From Agrypnia vestita (lineage: Eukaryota > Arthropoda > Insecta > Trichoptera > Phryganeidae): a DNA stretch of 64,000 nucleotides. The DNA lies in the NCBI GenBank assembly GCA_016648135.1, contig JADDOH010000177.1, forward strand, positions 62,001 through 126,000, given 5' to 3'. This document shows, in pieces, positions 33,425 to 44,345 of the stretch. A program made the position numbers and the translations under genes. Numbering within the stretch: position 1 is the stretch's first letter; each line of letters begins with the position of its first letter. The notes beneath the pieces are model-generated. The model made no database searches. It was not told the DNA's origin and worked only from the letters and a program-made list of their open reading frames with translations.

Positions 33425-33955
33425 ACTTCTTGCTGAATATTGCTATTTTTTTTGAACACTATTATTGTATTTAATTTTAGATTTGTAGTATTTTATATTC
33501 ACTACGTATTCAAAATGTTAGTTATTAAATATTAGTTTAATTATGTTGTTATGTACGATGTAAATAATTAAAGTAAAAGAAAAATAATTATAGAAAATAC
33601 TGTGTGTATTTTGTATTCTTTGTTGAGAATTCGTATCTACATAACCACCTTGATATCAATCAATAACAACCTTCAATACAATATTTTTTTATCTTTTACA
33701 TTGAAATATTTTTATGATAGGATTGTTAGTTCTAATTGGCAAATTCTTTTCATGCGTGTATTTTAAACCATTCTTATGTCATTCCTTATCTCAAGACGTC
33801 TGTGTATACACTAAGCCGCACCTATGTTGACAAACAACCATATCTTTGTAAGCCAACAAATTCGCGATAAGGTAAAGGTCCTGTCTGTAGAATTTAAATG
33901 CCTATAAATACGTTTAATCTTTTTATCGTGATTTGCATATTTCCTGGCGAGGACG
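33425..33955. other. no feature recognised
   Basis: AT-rich; no gene supported. Confidence 0.4.
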
Positions 33956-34013
33956 AATTACGAAGCAACCATTAAAAATATAAATTTGAAAGAATTCGTG
34001 GGAAGGCGATGGA

Positions 34014-34340
34014 ATGACTAAAAAGTTTCTCCAGGGTGTGCTTGGCTACAATAGTCTAGAGACTAGAAGGAATGTGTATTTGATTACACATTTTTATCGA
34101 CTGTTGCGCGGTATGATCGATAGTCCTGAAATTATGCGGAGCATTGGTTTATATGTTCCTAATAATTACATTAGACATCGTCAGCATAGATTGTTTAACA
34201 TTCCAATATGCAGGACCAACCTGCCGATGGTTATGCCTGTTGGAAGAGCCCCAGCTATACTGAACAAAATCGCTTTGGATATTGATATATTCCATGTGTC
34301 TGAGGGGGTTTTCCGAAGTAGGATTCTCTTACACCTTTGA
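34014..34340 (+). pseudogene. RT C-terminal domain, jockey/CR1-like LINE
   Basis: 108 open codons: 'LGYNSLETRRNVYLITHFYR', 'LLRGMIDSPEIMRSIGLYVP', then 'RQHRLFNIPICRTNLPM' and 'NKIALDIDIFHVSEGVF', stop TGA. This L-x-SLExRRxxxxLxFxYKLxxGxIDSPxLL...N-x-P-x-xRT pattern is the hallmark tail of arthropod jockey/CR1 RTs. The start ATG is only the first in-frame Met of a truncated copy. The RT active site is not present. Confidence 0.75.
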
Positions 34341-34394
34341 CCAGATTGTACAGGTCATTTTTAATTGTTTAATAATAAATATGATTATTTTAAT

Positions 34395-34560
34395 AGGTAT
34401 ATATATTTATATATATATGTGTGTGTATGTATGTATGTATGTGTGTGTATACATATATTATATATATATATAAATAATATATATATATTTATATATATAT
34501 ATATATACATGTATATATATATGTGTATGAATGTGTGTATATGTATATTTTTAGATATAA
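34395..34560 (+). repeat. TA/TG microsatellite
   Basis: Compound (TATA)n, (TGTA)n and (TG)n tract within the LINE 3'UTR; the other copy of this LINE (20.7 kb) lacks the expansion. Confidence 0.85.
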
Positions 34561-34741
34561 CTTCATAATATGTATGCCTTGAATATAAAGTTTGTAATAT
34601 ACATATTATGGAATAAATAAAAACTGAATTGAATTGAAAAAAAAGAGAAAATGGGATTTAATCTTACTTTACCTTTACTTAAATTGTTTCCCCTCAAGGA
34701 TAAACAGAGATCATAAAACGCCACTCTTGTTCTGATGTACG

Positions 34742-35200
34742 AAACTTTTCTTTTTAACTAACTAACTTACCATGGGGTAGGCAGAGAGGATAGAGCGCCA
34801 TACTCTTGTATCCTGACATACAGCTTTCGCTTCATCTGCATTCATACATCTTCGCATGCAAGCTCGACGGTTGTTGAGGCCTCTAACAGGACCATCTTCC
34901 AGTATCTGGTTAATCTGGTCATGCCACGTCTTCCGTGGTCGCCTTCTCTTTCTGGCGCCGTCAACACTTGCATCATATATCTTTCTTACCATTCTTTCTT
35001 CATTAGTTCGCTCAACATGCCCAAACCACCTGAGCGACCCTATTTTTATTCTATGTATTATGCTCCGATCAGTTTTACATTCATTCCTAATATCTTCATT
35101 CTTTACTTTTTCACTTTCTTACATCATCTTTGGCACCGTCGTCAATTTTATAGTCTTCAACTGGACCGCCGCGCCGTCTCATTTCAAACAGATCTACATT
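34742..35200 (-). pseudogene. RTE-type RT C-terminus fragment 3
   Basis: The minus strand reads MVRKIYDASVDGARKRRRPR then 'KTWHDQINQILEDGPVRGL', 'NNRRACMRRCMNADEAK' and 'WRSILSAYP'. A 76-codon piece (34992-34762) is open. It terminates in a (GTTA)n tail (plus strand taactaactaac at 34749), the tandem-repeat 3' end usual for RTE elements. Confidence 0.75.
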
Positions 35201-35399
35201 CACTTTTAATTTGTTCATTCTTCACTCATCATAAAAATATACATCTCTCGCGGTTGTCTGAACGACCGCATTTACACCGCATTCAGTCTACTTTCGCAGT
35301 ATTTTTCCGAACTTCAGGTATCGCCAGGTATTATCGGATAATATCATCCGGTACCAACCTGAAATGTAACACTTCTAAACAATTCCAAACTTTTAATTA

Positions 35400-35765
35400 A
35401 ACCCGAATCATCAAACATAAACTTTAGCTGCAACACTATTCCTTTATTCGCACTAAAATATTCCACCCGTCTCTGGTTCACTTAATATTTGTCGTACTAG
35501 AATATTCCACCCGCCTGTGGATCATTTTATTAATTCCGTTTTGTTTGTGACTCAGTACGCTTGAATATTCGCTAAATTTTCGTTTATACAGCTAATCGTA
35601 GCTGTTACAACAAACACTCTTTAGCTTTATAAAGAGAACGTTCTACTCGAATCATCGCGAATATTTTCGTGTGCCCCACCCGTTTCCGGATTATTCCAAA
35701 ATCTTCTAAAATAAATCAAAACATTCAGAAATTTTCGATAAAGTGCAGTTCCTCTTGTTTGTGGA
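35400..35765 (-). promoter_or_regulatory. LTR-like module, minus strand
   Basis: On the minus strand: repeated 'gggtggaatattctagtacg' words, a ctttataaag TATA box near 35630 preceded by 'gagtagaacgttct', and 'gcgaataaaggaatagtg' downstream as a possible polyadenylation signal. Looks like a solo LTR; ends not defined. Confidence 0.3.
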
Positions 35766-35849
35766 ATCTTGTGACAATATATTGGTACGAGCTGTAACCC
35801 ATCAGAAATGGTGGTATTATTACATGTTTACTTATATACTTTAGTTAGA

Positions 35850-36035
35850 GTAACATGCATGTGAGGAGTATTTTTTAAGGCCTTAGTGTGTAAATAATAT
35901 AATGCTTGTGGAGTGTAGTGATATTTACATGCTAGTGTAGTGGTTTTCCTGACGAAGAGACGGGTTACGTCCCAAAACCGGTAGAAAAAAAGTAGTTTTT
36001 GTGATTATATACTAACATAAATAACATTTTGTTGC
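35850..36035 (+). mobile_element. F3-type repeat copy with hammerhead-like core
   Basis: Shares 'tagtggttttcctgacgaag' and 'aaaaccggtag' with the element at 59695-59937 (reverse complement). AT-rich tails on both sides; the inverted mate is not obvious here. Confidence 0.5.
35944..35988 (+). ncRNA. hammerhead-like core with best stem I in F3
   Basis: Stem I 5' ttttc, CTGACGA (35949-35955), a helix II region agagacgggttacgtccc (gacg/cgtc), then AAAA instead of GAAA (35974-35977). ACCGGT follows as a palindromic stem III, A, then stem I 3' gaaaa, pairing perfectly with ttttc. One core G-to-A change predicts loss of activity although the architecture is intact. Confidence 0.5.
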
Positions 36036-36359
36036 AAGGTCTTACCACAAAATTAATGCTTTAAATATTAATAATATTATAAGAAAAGAGTCAGCTTTAG
36101 AGCTAAGAAAAAGCATGTAATAGATATAGATGAAACAAAACGCTTGTTGAGGGTGTCCACCAACTGACGTAGTGATCGTTAGTAATATTAGAAACCTATA
36201 GTACAATCGGGATTAACTTTGGTATGATCATCTCATCCTATTATCATCTGTCTTCTTCTTTCATATGGAACCAATGGTAGAACAAAAGAGCGGGAAGTAT
36301 ATTTTTATGTACGAGTCATATAAAACCATTCATATAAATACATTCACACTTGCTCGTAC

Positions 36360-37290
36360 ATACGAATGTATGAAATTTTATTTTCGTATCCACGTGAACG
36401 GAATAGAATTTTGATTATTTTCATGGTAATATTTGGTTGCGTACGAGAAAATTGTGTTGTAATCTTTCCTGGAAAGAATTCTGGAGCCTTTTATCCCAGC
36501 GTGCCCGATGGGCTGAATAAGGAGGGTTAATCAGAAGACCGGAAGTATTTATAGGATCCCTGTTCACTCCCTTATTATTTACACTACACTTTGTTCCGAA
36601 ATGCCGGTAAACAGGACCAGGTGCGATATATTGTACACAAGCACGAAATCTATAATTTTCAATATCCGCTTCCCACGATTTGACGGTAAAAAATAAAGTT
36701 AGCTTATCAAAATAGTTTCGGTAAAAACAGCTCCACTTTGCAACATACAAATCGAAGACCGCCTGGAGTGTCATTGGTCGAAATCGGCGCTCGAGGTATT
36801 CTGCTCCAATCGCTGGCGGGATTTTAATTTACGAAAATCTGAACCAGTTGACAATTAGAAATACGGAGTTCCGCTGTCTTAGCTTTTGTTGAAAGATTGA
36901 CACTATTCGTGCGGTACCTAAAATATGACGTATCCGAGGTTCGACATTTCAAACCTTTAGGAAATAGACGTGTCGATCTGTTTCCGAATTCGATAAAACC
37001 GTAAGAGTCAACAGTGGTCAAAAAGAGAAGTTTGTCGGTGACCACAGCAAGTGCGGCGTACTATAAGCGGAGCTCTGCAAATTCCAAAACGAGGCCCCCG
37101 GACTCCGTAAGTGCAATTTCAACTATGTAACAAGCTATTGGTTGTAGTAGAAACATATCTAGTGTCTAGCCCATGCGCGTTATCGGCGGAGATTGAGGAG
37201 GAAAATCTTTCTTTGTTGACTCCAACCCACGTTCGATGGTGGAAATTCCAACCATCATCGTACACAAATGTTGAGCAAAACGTCTATCTT
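36360..37290 (-). repeat. CpG-rich long repeat, copy 2, LTR-like
   Basis: Homologous in ordered blocks to 11930-12460. On the minus strand it holds a CCAAT-like 'cgattggagcag' (about 36815), a TATA box 'cctataaatacttccgg' (36546-36553) and 'cgaaaataaaatttcat' (about 36385) as a possible polyadenylation signal. Minus frames at 36421-36774, 36824-37045 and 37166-37462 cross it; the last shares KKDFPPQSPPI with copy 1. LTR of an unidentified element, or a duplicated promoter. Confidence 0.4.
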
Positions 37291-37291
37291 C

Positions 37292-37985
37292 CAAAATTAC
37301 AGATTTGCGTACTGAAATACTTCGGGTATATCCCAAGACGTACAGATACATACAATTCTGAGACTGATGGTACGCAGCAAAGTCGAGAGAAACCATCTCT
37401 GCTGGAGACTGGATGGAATAGCATCCGGTGTCTGCAATCTTCCGCCGCAACTCTGATACCAACGACCCAAATCAGGAATCCGAAGGATGATGCAAATATT
37501 TTGACTCAAGTTGACTGCGACTTTTATGCTCAGAGCATAATCTGTGACTTAAATTATTTCACAAAATATTAGTTTTATGTATAAACCATTCGCATCCAAT
37601 ATGTCAAAAGTAGGGCGATCGATGCTCGGTATCCCTAAAAATATAATTAGTTTCAGAAAGGCATGTGAAGGCAAATTGAAATTAAATCACAACATAAAAA
37701 TAAAATTTCACTGGAAAATGTCATTTATTAAGGTATTTATTTTTAAGATTAACAGTGTAGTAGGACGTAATTATCCATTAAAAAAATTAACAACTTTTCT
37801 ACAATTTAAGAATAAACTTATTAATTGCACCGAGTCCCCGTTTTATACCAATAATAGCTTAGGTAAATTCTTAATAAACTCTCACATAAAATTTAATAAT
37901 TCTGGTATATAAACATTGAATTGCAGCGACTGTTAAGCATTTTTTGAAGTAAAACACTAGTTTTAAAATAAGATTTTTTTAAAAA
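37292..37985. other. unrecognised; two plus-strand frames
   Basis: Plus frames 37111-37572 (153 codons) and 37577-37912 (111 codons) are open but resemble no family I know. The second is Lys/Asn-rich, as random AT-rich sequence would be. Not called as genes. Confidence 0.3.
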
Positions 37986-37989
37986 GAAT

Positions 37990-38145
37990 GAGAACACCGA
38001 GTACGTGTCAATATTCTTACTATTTTCAAAATAACGCTTATGCTATGATAATAGGACTAACTTGCTGGTGTCCTGGAATGGGGCTCGAACCACCGGCCAC
38101 TAATCACTAGGTGAGCGGCATGACCCCTGCACCAACAAGATCTCT
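37990..38145 (-). mobile_element. tRNA-derived SINE S1, minus strand
   Basis: Plus-strand reading shows the body 'actattttcaaaataacgct', then 'cttgctggtgtcctggaatg', B box 'ggctcgaaccacc' and the head 'gaccc ctgcaccaacaag'. Sister of 15328-15460. Confidence 0.65.
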
Positions 38146-38353
38146 GTTATAGATTACCTGTTTACCTTAGTAATAATAAGTTCTAGAATTTTTTTTCGGA
38201 ACAAATTTAGAGGAGCCACTCATTTTAAAAAGAAAATGGTAATTTTACATATAAATAAATGTCCCAAGGTTAGATAATTTAGAAATGTTATCCCTAACCA
38301 AATGTTGTCCCTTAACACTAAATTTAATGATATTAATAACTTCTTCGTATCTC

Positions 38354-38527
38354 AATTAAAATAAGTCCTTGTCTGTCTGTTCGTACGTCTGTTCTTCCGT
38401 CGCGTAATTTCTTCATGTAACTGTAACGTGTGTTTTTTTCTTCTTTTTTTAAATATAACTAAATACTTTTTCCTTAGGAACCGACATGTAAAAGTACCGT
38501 TATTTTTTTGCTTTACAGCTAGTTATA
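38354..38527 (+). repeat. dispersed repeat R, copy 2
   Basis: 'ccttgtctgtctgttcgtac' at the start and 'ccttaggaaccgacatgtaa aagtaccg' then 'acagctagtt' at the end, as at 8700 and 39266. Confidence 0.6.
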
Positions 38528-38529
38528 TT

Positions 38530-39260
38530 ATAAATAACCAAATCCTTTTATATTTATCTGTTAAATTTTGTAAAAGTTTTCACGTTAGTTCCTAATTATA
38601 GCGAATAGTTATTTATTTTATGCAAAGTGCTTTCATTTATAACCAAATGACTAAACAAATAACCCATTATTAAATAATTAATTAATTATTAATAATATCT
38701 AATAGACTTCGCTAGGTAAAGAGAAAACCGAATTTACAAATTTGCAATCTTCCAGTACATGAAATAAGAAAAATTCTATCACACATTCAATAGATTGTTC
38801 CAACTGTCGATAATACAGGGCGCTGCGCTATAATATGAAATGTTGTCGCCTTTGAAATGCAAACGGGCATTGCATCGAGCGAGTTATTGTTTTAAAAGAC
38901 CGAATGCTTCCATAATGTTGCCAGATAATGATTATTTGGTAATAAGATGACGTGATCCGTTTATATTTATCTGTATATCTTTATTTATTTTTCTTTTCTG
39001 TACGCCACGGCAAACAAACACGCTCGCTTTGCGCCAATAGTGTTGTACGATTTTGTGTAATCTTGAAAACAGATGTTCTACGTATGAAACTCTATCAAGG
39101 ACGGTGTTGTGAAAACAAAGAAAATCATTTAAAAGTATTCGGTGCTCTGTGTTTTATTTTTATAAGCTTAATTTATTAATTTTTATTTAGTCATATATTA
39201 AAAATAGGTCGTTCAATACCCTTATAGATAGACCCTTATAAACATTAATGCACAATGGAA
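38530..39260. other. no gene recognised
   Basis: AT-rich. The 75-codon plus frame 38952-39179 is Cys-containing but unrecognised. Confidence 0.35.
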
Positions 39261-39265
39261 CAATA

Positions 39266-39414
39266 ATCCCAATTATAATAATTTCGTTGTCTGTCTGTCT
39301 GTCTGTCCGTCCGTTACTTTTTTATAGTAAATTTTATTTTTCAACATTTTAAACCCTTTCTTTAGGAACCCTCACGTAAAAGTACAGTCGTTTTTGACGG
39401 GTTACAGCTAGTTT
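39266..39414 (+). repeat. dispersed repeat R, copy 3
   Basis: 'aatttcgttgtctgtctgtc tgtctgtccg' to 'aggaaccctcacgtaaaagt' and 'gggttacagctagt'. Best conserved of the three copies. Confidence 0.65.
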
Positions 39415-39909
39415 AAAATAAGTGTCTGAGTAATATATTACAAAACATGTAAAAATATACGAGATGTACAATTACCGCACAAGTATCGAGCGCATGAGTT
39501 CCTAATAACTCCACGAAATCTATCACATTATATGTGGTAGTCCTCAGCGCAAAGGAGCACTGCCAGCTTTTATTGCCAGCGGTCCGTACCCGGCGTTACC
39601 CGGGATTCATATTCAGATACAATTTAGTTAAGATGTTGATTCATTATCAATTACAATGTGCCTTTGTTTTGCGCAGGCACTAAATAATAACGAAGTATGA
39701 AAATTTGTGGCTAGGCTGGGGGGATTTAAGATATTCGAAGGTAGAAGGTAGGAGAGGGGAACGCTACAATATTTTCGTCAGGGTCCTAAAGTGTAATGTA
39801 AAATTTGGAATACTGAGCATATTGCATAATTAGCACTAATGCAATATTATTGTTGTATTGTTATTTAAATATGTGAATATTTATTTTTTTGTACGTATGT
39901 TTTATTACT

Positions 39910-40002
39910 ATGTCATAGCTACTTGAACATTTTCGACTCATAATCAAGGCAGGAATATAGTCCTGCGAGGTTGTTAATGTTTTCTAAATAAGCCTGTATA
40001 TA
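39910..40002 (+). mobile_element. family B MITE, one arm
   Basis: 'gaacattttcgactcataat caaggcaggaatatagtcctgcgaggttgtta' (given in part) to 'agcctgtata', equivalent to the right arm of copy 1. Confidence 0.6.
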
Positions 40003-40467
40003 AAATACTTGTTCTGTATACGTTAAATCCTAAAGGGCATTAATGATAAATAAATAAATTAAACAAATTTATGTCGTAGTAGAGAAGGATCTCTGTGAAC
40101 TATTTTAATATATGTTTAGGTGCCATATTCTTGTAGATGTATTAAAACGAAGTTTTTGCGGACGCTATAATAATAAAAGTTATTTTCTGGCGTCAACGGA
40201 ATGATCATGAATAATTCATTCAGCATAACATCGGAAGTTGACGCCCTATTGAAAAGTCGCGTCGGAGGGACAGGTCCTTCCGAGACCTACTTCCACCAGA
40301 GAGATAAAATGACACAAAATGCATGCATTATAAAAGCCAAAAATTACTTTTTTTTGTACAAAAGATTTTTTTTTCAATTGATTCAGCAACATTGTAGATT
40401 GACATTTAAAAAGAAAATATTGATAATATTATTTGTATATATCTATTTCTTTTATTTGATTAATTAC

Positions 40468-40506
40468 ACCAACATGTTTCAGAAAAACCTTTTCATCATA
40501 GGGTGT
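40468..40506 (-). ncRNA. hammerhead-like core, minus half of F2 palindrome
   Basis: Minus reading: ccctatgatgaaaaggtttt tctgaaacatgttgg. It keeps TGATGA (40497-40502), helix II, GAAA and ACATGT, but CTGATGA has become CTATGATGA, an insertion or rearrangement at the palindrome centre. Confidence 0.35.
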
Positions 40507-40509
40507 ACA

Positions 40510-40551
40510 ACACCCTGACGATGGAAAGGTTTTTCTGAAACATGTTGGTGT
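40510..40551 (+). ncRNA. hammerhead-like core, best-preserved copy
   Basis: Stem I 5' acacc, CTGACGA (40515-40521, fits CUGANGA), helix II tggaaa-ggt-ttttct with one G-U, GAAA (40537-40540), CATGT completing self-complementary ACATGT, T at the cleavage site, then ggtgt pairing perfectly with acacc. Every conserved core position and all three stems are present. Stem III is only 3 bp without a loop, so a dimeric fold is expected. Confidence 0.6.
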
Positions 40552-40614
40552 AATTAATCAAATAAAAGAAGGAGATATATACAAATAATATACTCAATAT
40601 TTTTAAATTAATTA

Positions 40615-43090
40615 ATTAATTTATTTTTGATTATATTAAATTCCAAACGTAAATTTTATGTGTGCTTTTACTCTCCATAAAATTAGCTAATTCCTCGTGT
40701 TACGGAAGGGGTATTATATATTTTGTATCAACACTCTTATCAGCAAATCTAAAAAATGCTGTTATAAACGGTAAACTTATCTAAATTCTGTTTGAGTACA
40801 TACGCAAACTATTTGAATTATGAGAATGTTGCAATTCATTGTTGGCTGATTCATGAAGATTGTTTTTTATTTTATTTTTCGTTAAAAGGTTTTCAGACAG
40901 CTATTGATATTTGTTTGCTTAAGTATGTTTTATAATTATCCAGAAACTGTGACCCATTAGAAAAAACCCCTATTTAAAGGAATAAGTACAATTGCGTGCG
41001 TGTATGTGTATGAGTGTGAATAAGAGTGTATGCAATGTATGTGTCACTCGCAAGTTTACCCCTAATAGGGTTAGTAAACTGCTCAAAGTTTAGGCGAAAG
41101 ATGTCGAGATCTGCAAAAGCCATGTTATAAATATCAAGAACATGGTTATTTATCGAGTTTCTGAGTGACAACAATGTAATCAGCCATTTTAAAACATAGT
41201 CACGGGTAGTGATGTTGTGCCATGGTAGTTCTTAAAATTGGAATTTTAAATTTTTCCTTTGTTTTAAGTCTCTTGCTTATACCATATTCGAAATGAATTG
41301 CATTTATATAATAATCTTTGTGAGTTTGGAATGAGGCGTTCATTTTATAATAGGGACAGGTAGGAATACTTTACGTATACCTAGAGTTAGGAAGTTTTAA
41401 GGTTTTTAAGAATAAATATCTCATTATTATATTATAAACATATGTCTGTATGAGTAGAGAGCAAGACAATCAAAACTTTTGATCTCTCCGAATTTATAAG
41501 TTTTGAACTTACTGATCAATATTTGGAATCATCAATATGATGGATCAATATGAAATCAGACTTGTTCGCAGCCTTTGTTTTCCTGTACGCGGTTGCAATA
41601 TGAACTATCAAAGCAAAATAGTGAAAAAATATAGATTTGTGGTGAGCAGCTCCGAGTAACTGTTAGTGCAGCTGAATAGTTTCTGGACATCACTAAGGAA
41701 CTAATGCACATCATTTTTTACTTGCCAGATCGACACCTGTTTTTGATGCGAGCTCTCCGAACACCTTATTTGTATTTAATCAAACCATTTGTAGCATAGC
41801 TTAACTGTCCATAGTGTTAACTGTGTCTTTGTTCGAGTTACCTATACACTTCTTTCTACCAAACCATACTCACGCATTACCATAGGCAGTTTTTTCACAA
41901 TGATTTGATATCCTCCAATACTCGCACCGTATTGCGAGAATACATGATAGCCCAGGGTGGGCAGTATATAGTCAAGACTTCCTCAAGACAGCAGCGTCAT
42001 GATCACCACGATTTTCAGTTAAGAGGAAGAATATGGTAGAGGATCTGTCCAGCGACAGATCTATAACTCTGCAGGTACACGATGATGCCATAGTCTGCTG
42101 ACGATACGTGTTTATCTCTGTTTTGCATGCTTTGCCCGAGTCTTATTTCGATGAAAATATATTTTTGTACTGCTATCAGAAACCATATCTGCGGTCAGAC
42201 AAGTTGTAATAAAAATTCCGGGGTCAATTAAAAAATACAATGACCTTGCAATATTTAAAAACTGCGTTATTTTGTTTATTAATAATTTTGGAAGATTAAT
42301 CAGCTATTCTAATTTAGGATTTCTGTCGTTGCGTGCCTCGCTGGAATTAGGCTGGAATCACAACAATAACACTTATGATGACCAGCCGCTAATGAGGCCC
42401 GGGTGCCCGAATGCGACACGACGATCAGCGCGCGATTCAGATCGCACGCAAGGGTCGTCGTTAATTATTATTATGTTCTCTGATTTTCCACTGACTTACG
42501 GCAAGTTTTCATGTAAATGTATAAAACAATTCGTAATTATTCCGTCAAGAGAGGTTAAATATAAGTCAAATTATATTGAGAATGTATTGTTAGTAGGTAC
42601 ACAGTTAACTTTTCCTACACGGGTCTGAAATAAAAACGCGCCACCCGGTGCTATAAACTCAGTGTACATGCAGGCTGTTGCGACTTTTCAGTCTGATAAA
42701 TATGATTATTTTACATTTATTAATAATATTAATCATTAAGTATATTAAAATTCCAAAAATGGGAAAAAAAAAAATTGAACATTACGCACGACAGCGTGCT
42801 CCCTGATACTACAGTGTGTGAATAGGCAATCCTACACCGCGCTGCGCAGTGTGCACTGCGCACTGCACTCTGAATACCGCGCACTGCGCTCCCCGCACCG
42901 CTCCCTATCCCAATACAAATACGTATTGACAAATTAATGTCAGTTTTTTTGAGCAAATATTTCTTTTTTGTTGTGTACAGTAATTATTGTAATTATTTTA
43001 TCCAATACATAAGTTCATTATGGAGGAATGTCTAAATATGAACTCTGTATTTACAGAGATGTTCACATAATTAGAGGCAATATCAACTCA
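40615..43090. other. mostly unrecognised; possible retroelement remnant at 40.97-41.3 kb
   Basis: A minus frame near 41280-40974 ('TTRDYVLKWLITLLSLRNSI', then 'NNHVLDIYNMAFADLDIFR') has an amphipathic look that could be an RT tail, but I cannot name it. A GC-rich patch at 42330-42460 lies inside the plus frame 42272-42628, and another GC-rich low-complexity patch (gcgctgcgcagtgtgcactg) is at 42780-42910. None is called as a gene. Confidence 0.3.
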
Positions 43091-43094
43091 GATT

Positions 43095-43641
43095 CAGTGA
43101 TGTACAAGATACCCTATACAAAGTATCTGGAATACAAAATGCAAGACACTTTAAAATCAAGTATTTCAGATACCAGATACAAATAACTTTCTAGAATGGC
43201 ATCTGAAATACTAGATACAAAATACGTATCTCCCAAATACTTTTTAAAGATAAAATCCTTTTGTACGAAAACACATTTTATTGAATATAAGTTTATTTTT
43301 TACGTGAATTATTTACGAATAAATCGCGTTGATCGCGCAAATGTGACAAAATTAAATATTATATTTTTAAGGTTTTAATTGAAACTTAAGTAAAACCAAT
43401 TCTTCAAACATTTCGTCGCTCATTTTTCTTCGATGAGGTTGCATTATAGGTACATAATTGGAAAAAAGTATCTACAAGTATTTATAAAATACTAAGATAC
43501 CAAAAAAATTTATCTAAATACAAGTACAAGATGGAATATTCAAAAAAGTATTTCAGATACAAGATCAAAATACTTTTTTGCATCTTGTATCTGTATTTCA
43601 AATACTAGTTATATATAGTACTTAGATAAGTCACATCTCTG
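43095..43641. mobile_element. hAT-type MITE with exact 8-bp TSD
   Basis: Left end CAGTGATGTACAAGATACC and right end (reverse complement) CAGAGATGTGACTTATC are flanked by identical 8-mers CTCAGATT (43087-43094 and 43642-43649). CAG-type ends and 8-bp duplications are diagnostic of hAT transposons. The interior is full of repeated 'aagtatttcagatacaagat' words in both orientations, typical subterminal repeats. 547 bp, no transposase: non-autonomous. Confidence 0.85.
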
Positions 43642-43654
43642 CTCAGATTACAGC

Positions 43655-44200
43655 ACCGGAGAGGGAAGATTAAAATCAAATTGTACATCAGGCAAAGACT
43701 GTCAATGGGCCAAGGAGCCAAAGTAGATGCATGTTTAATGACGTATATTGCGATCAAAATAAATAAAAAAATGAATGGAAAAAACGCGCTTCAAAAGTTT
43801 TCTAATCAGCGAGTGATGCGAAAAAATTTGGCTTTCAGATATTTTGCGAATCAAGATTATGTATTTTTGAAGCTTCCTCTTGGCCCCCGGCCAACGACGG
43901 CTCAACTCAATATTGTTTGCGATTTTTTCCGGGCGCCCTCATCAATTTTTCACCGTTTATTATATTTTTAGTTTCTATTCTTAGATCCACAAACTACAAA
44001 TTCTTCCAACACGCTATTTACTATTGAATCGGGGCAATTTGTATACAAAAATGTTCGAGGAGTTGAGAGATGACTAAAGAGTAGTGATCTCAAAACACGA
44101 AACCACTTAAAGATAGGAAAAAATCTATGGATCTTCTTTACGGCATACAGGCATATTTACTCCCTTTATATTAACTCGTGGCGTTTGCTTGTCTTCTTAA
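43655..44200. other. no gene recognised
   Basis: A 96-codon plus frame (43681-43971) is Lys/Arg-rich and unrecognised. No repeats seen. Confidence 0.35.
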
Positions 44201-44202
44201 CT

Positions 44203-44345
44203 AAATAACTAACTAACCATCACGCTGTTTCCCCGCAGGGGTAGGCAGAGAGGATTGAACGCCACACTCTTCTATCCTGGCATACCACTTTTGCTTCGGC
44301 CACATTCTAAATCTTCTCATACAAGTTCTACGGTTGTTCTGGTGG
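44203..44345 (-). pseudogene. RTE-type RT C-terminus fragment 4, extreme 3' end
   Basis: Plus-strand reading 'aactaaataactaactaacc atcacgctgtttccccgcag' is the (GTTA)n tail and GKRRDG end. On the minus strand it continues inward through the RRTCMRRF-type segment and stops at 44340. Shortest copy. Confidence 0.65.

Larger units (their letters stand above)
33960..34640 (+). mobile_element. non-LTR retrotransposon 3' end with microsatellite in its UTR
   Basis: 5'-truncated LINE: RT C-terminus (34014-34340), then a 3'UTR that holds a long TA/TG microsatellite (34395-34560). It ends in ttatggaataaataaaaact gaattgaattgaaaaaa. The same 3'UTR ends the nested copy at 20684-20925, which fixes the family and the 3' end. 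Confidence 0.7.
40362..40605. mobile_element. F2 palindromic element with head-to-head cores
   Basis: The left half is the reverse complement of the F2 tail (ttttttttcaattgattcag ... cattgtagattgac). The halves meet near 40507 and the right half runs out through 'ataaaagaaggagatatata caaataata'. Each half carries one hammerhead-like core facing outwards. The 105-codon frame across the left half is an artefact. Confidence 0.6.

Noticed and set aside
34921..35400. 159-codon plus frame
   Set aside because: Antisense of the minus-strand RTE RT fragment.
37111..37572. 153-codon plus frame
   Set aside because: Overlaps the CpG-rich repeat, has no recognisable domain, and the opposite strand shows the conserved residues instead.
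42272..42628. 118-codon plus frame, and on the other strand 'ALIVVSHSGTRAS', which recalls a dipeptidase motif
   Set aside because: The minus frame is closed by a stop just upstream with no acceptor in between, and the similarity is a few residues only.
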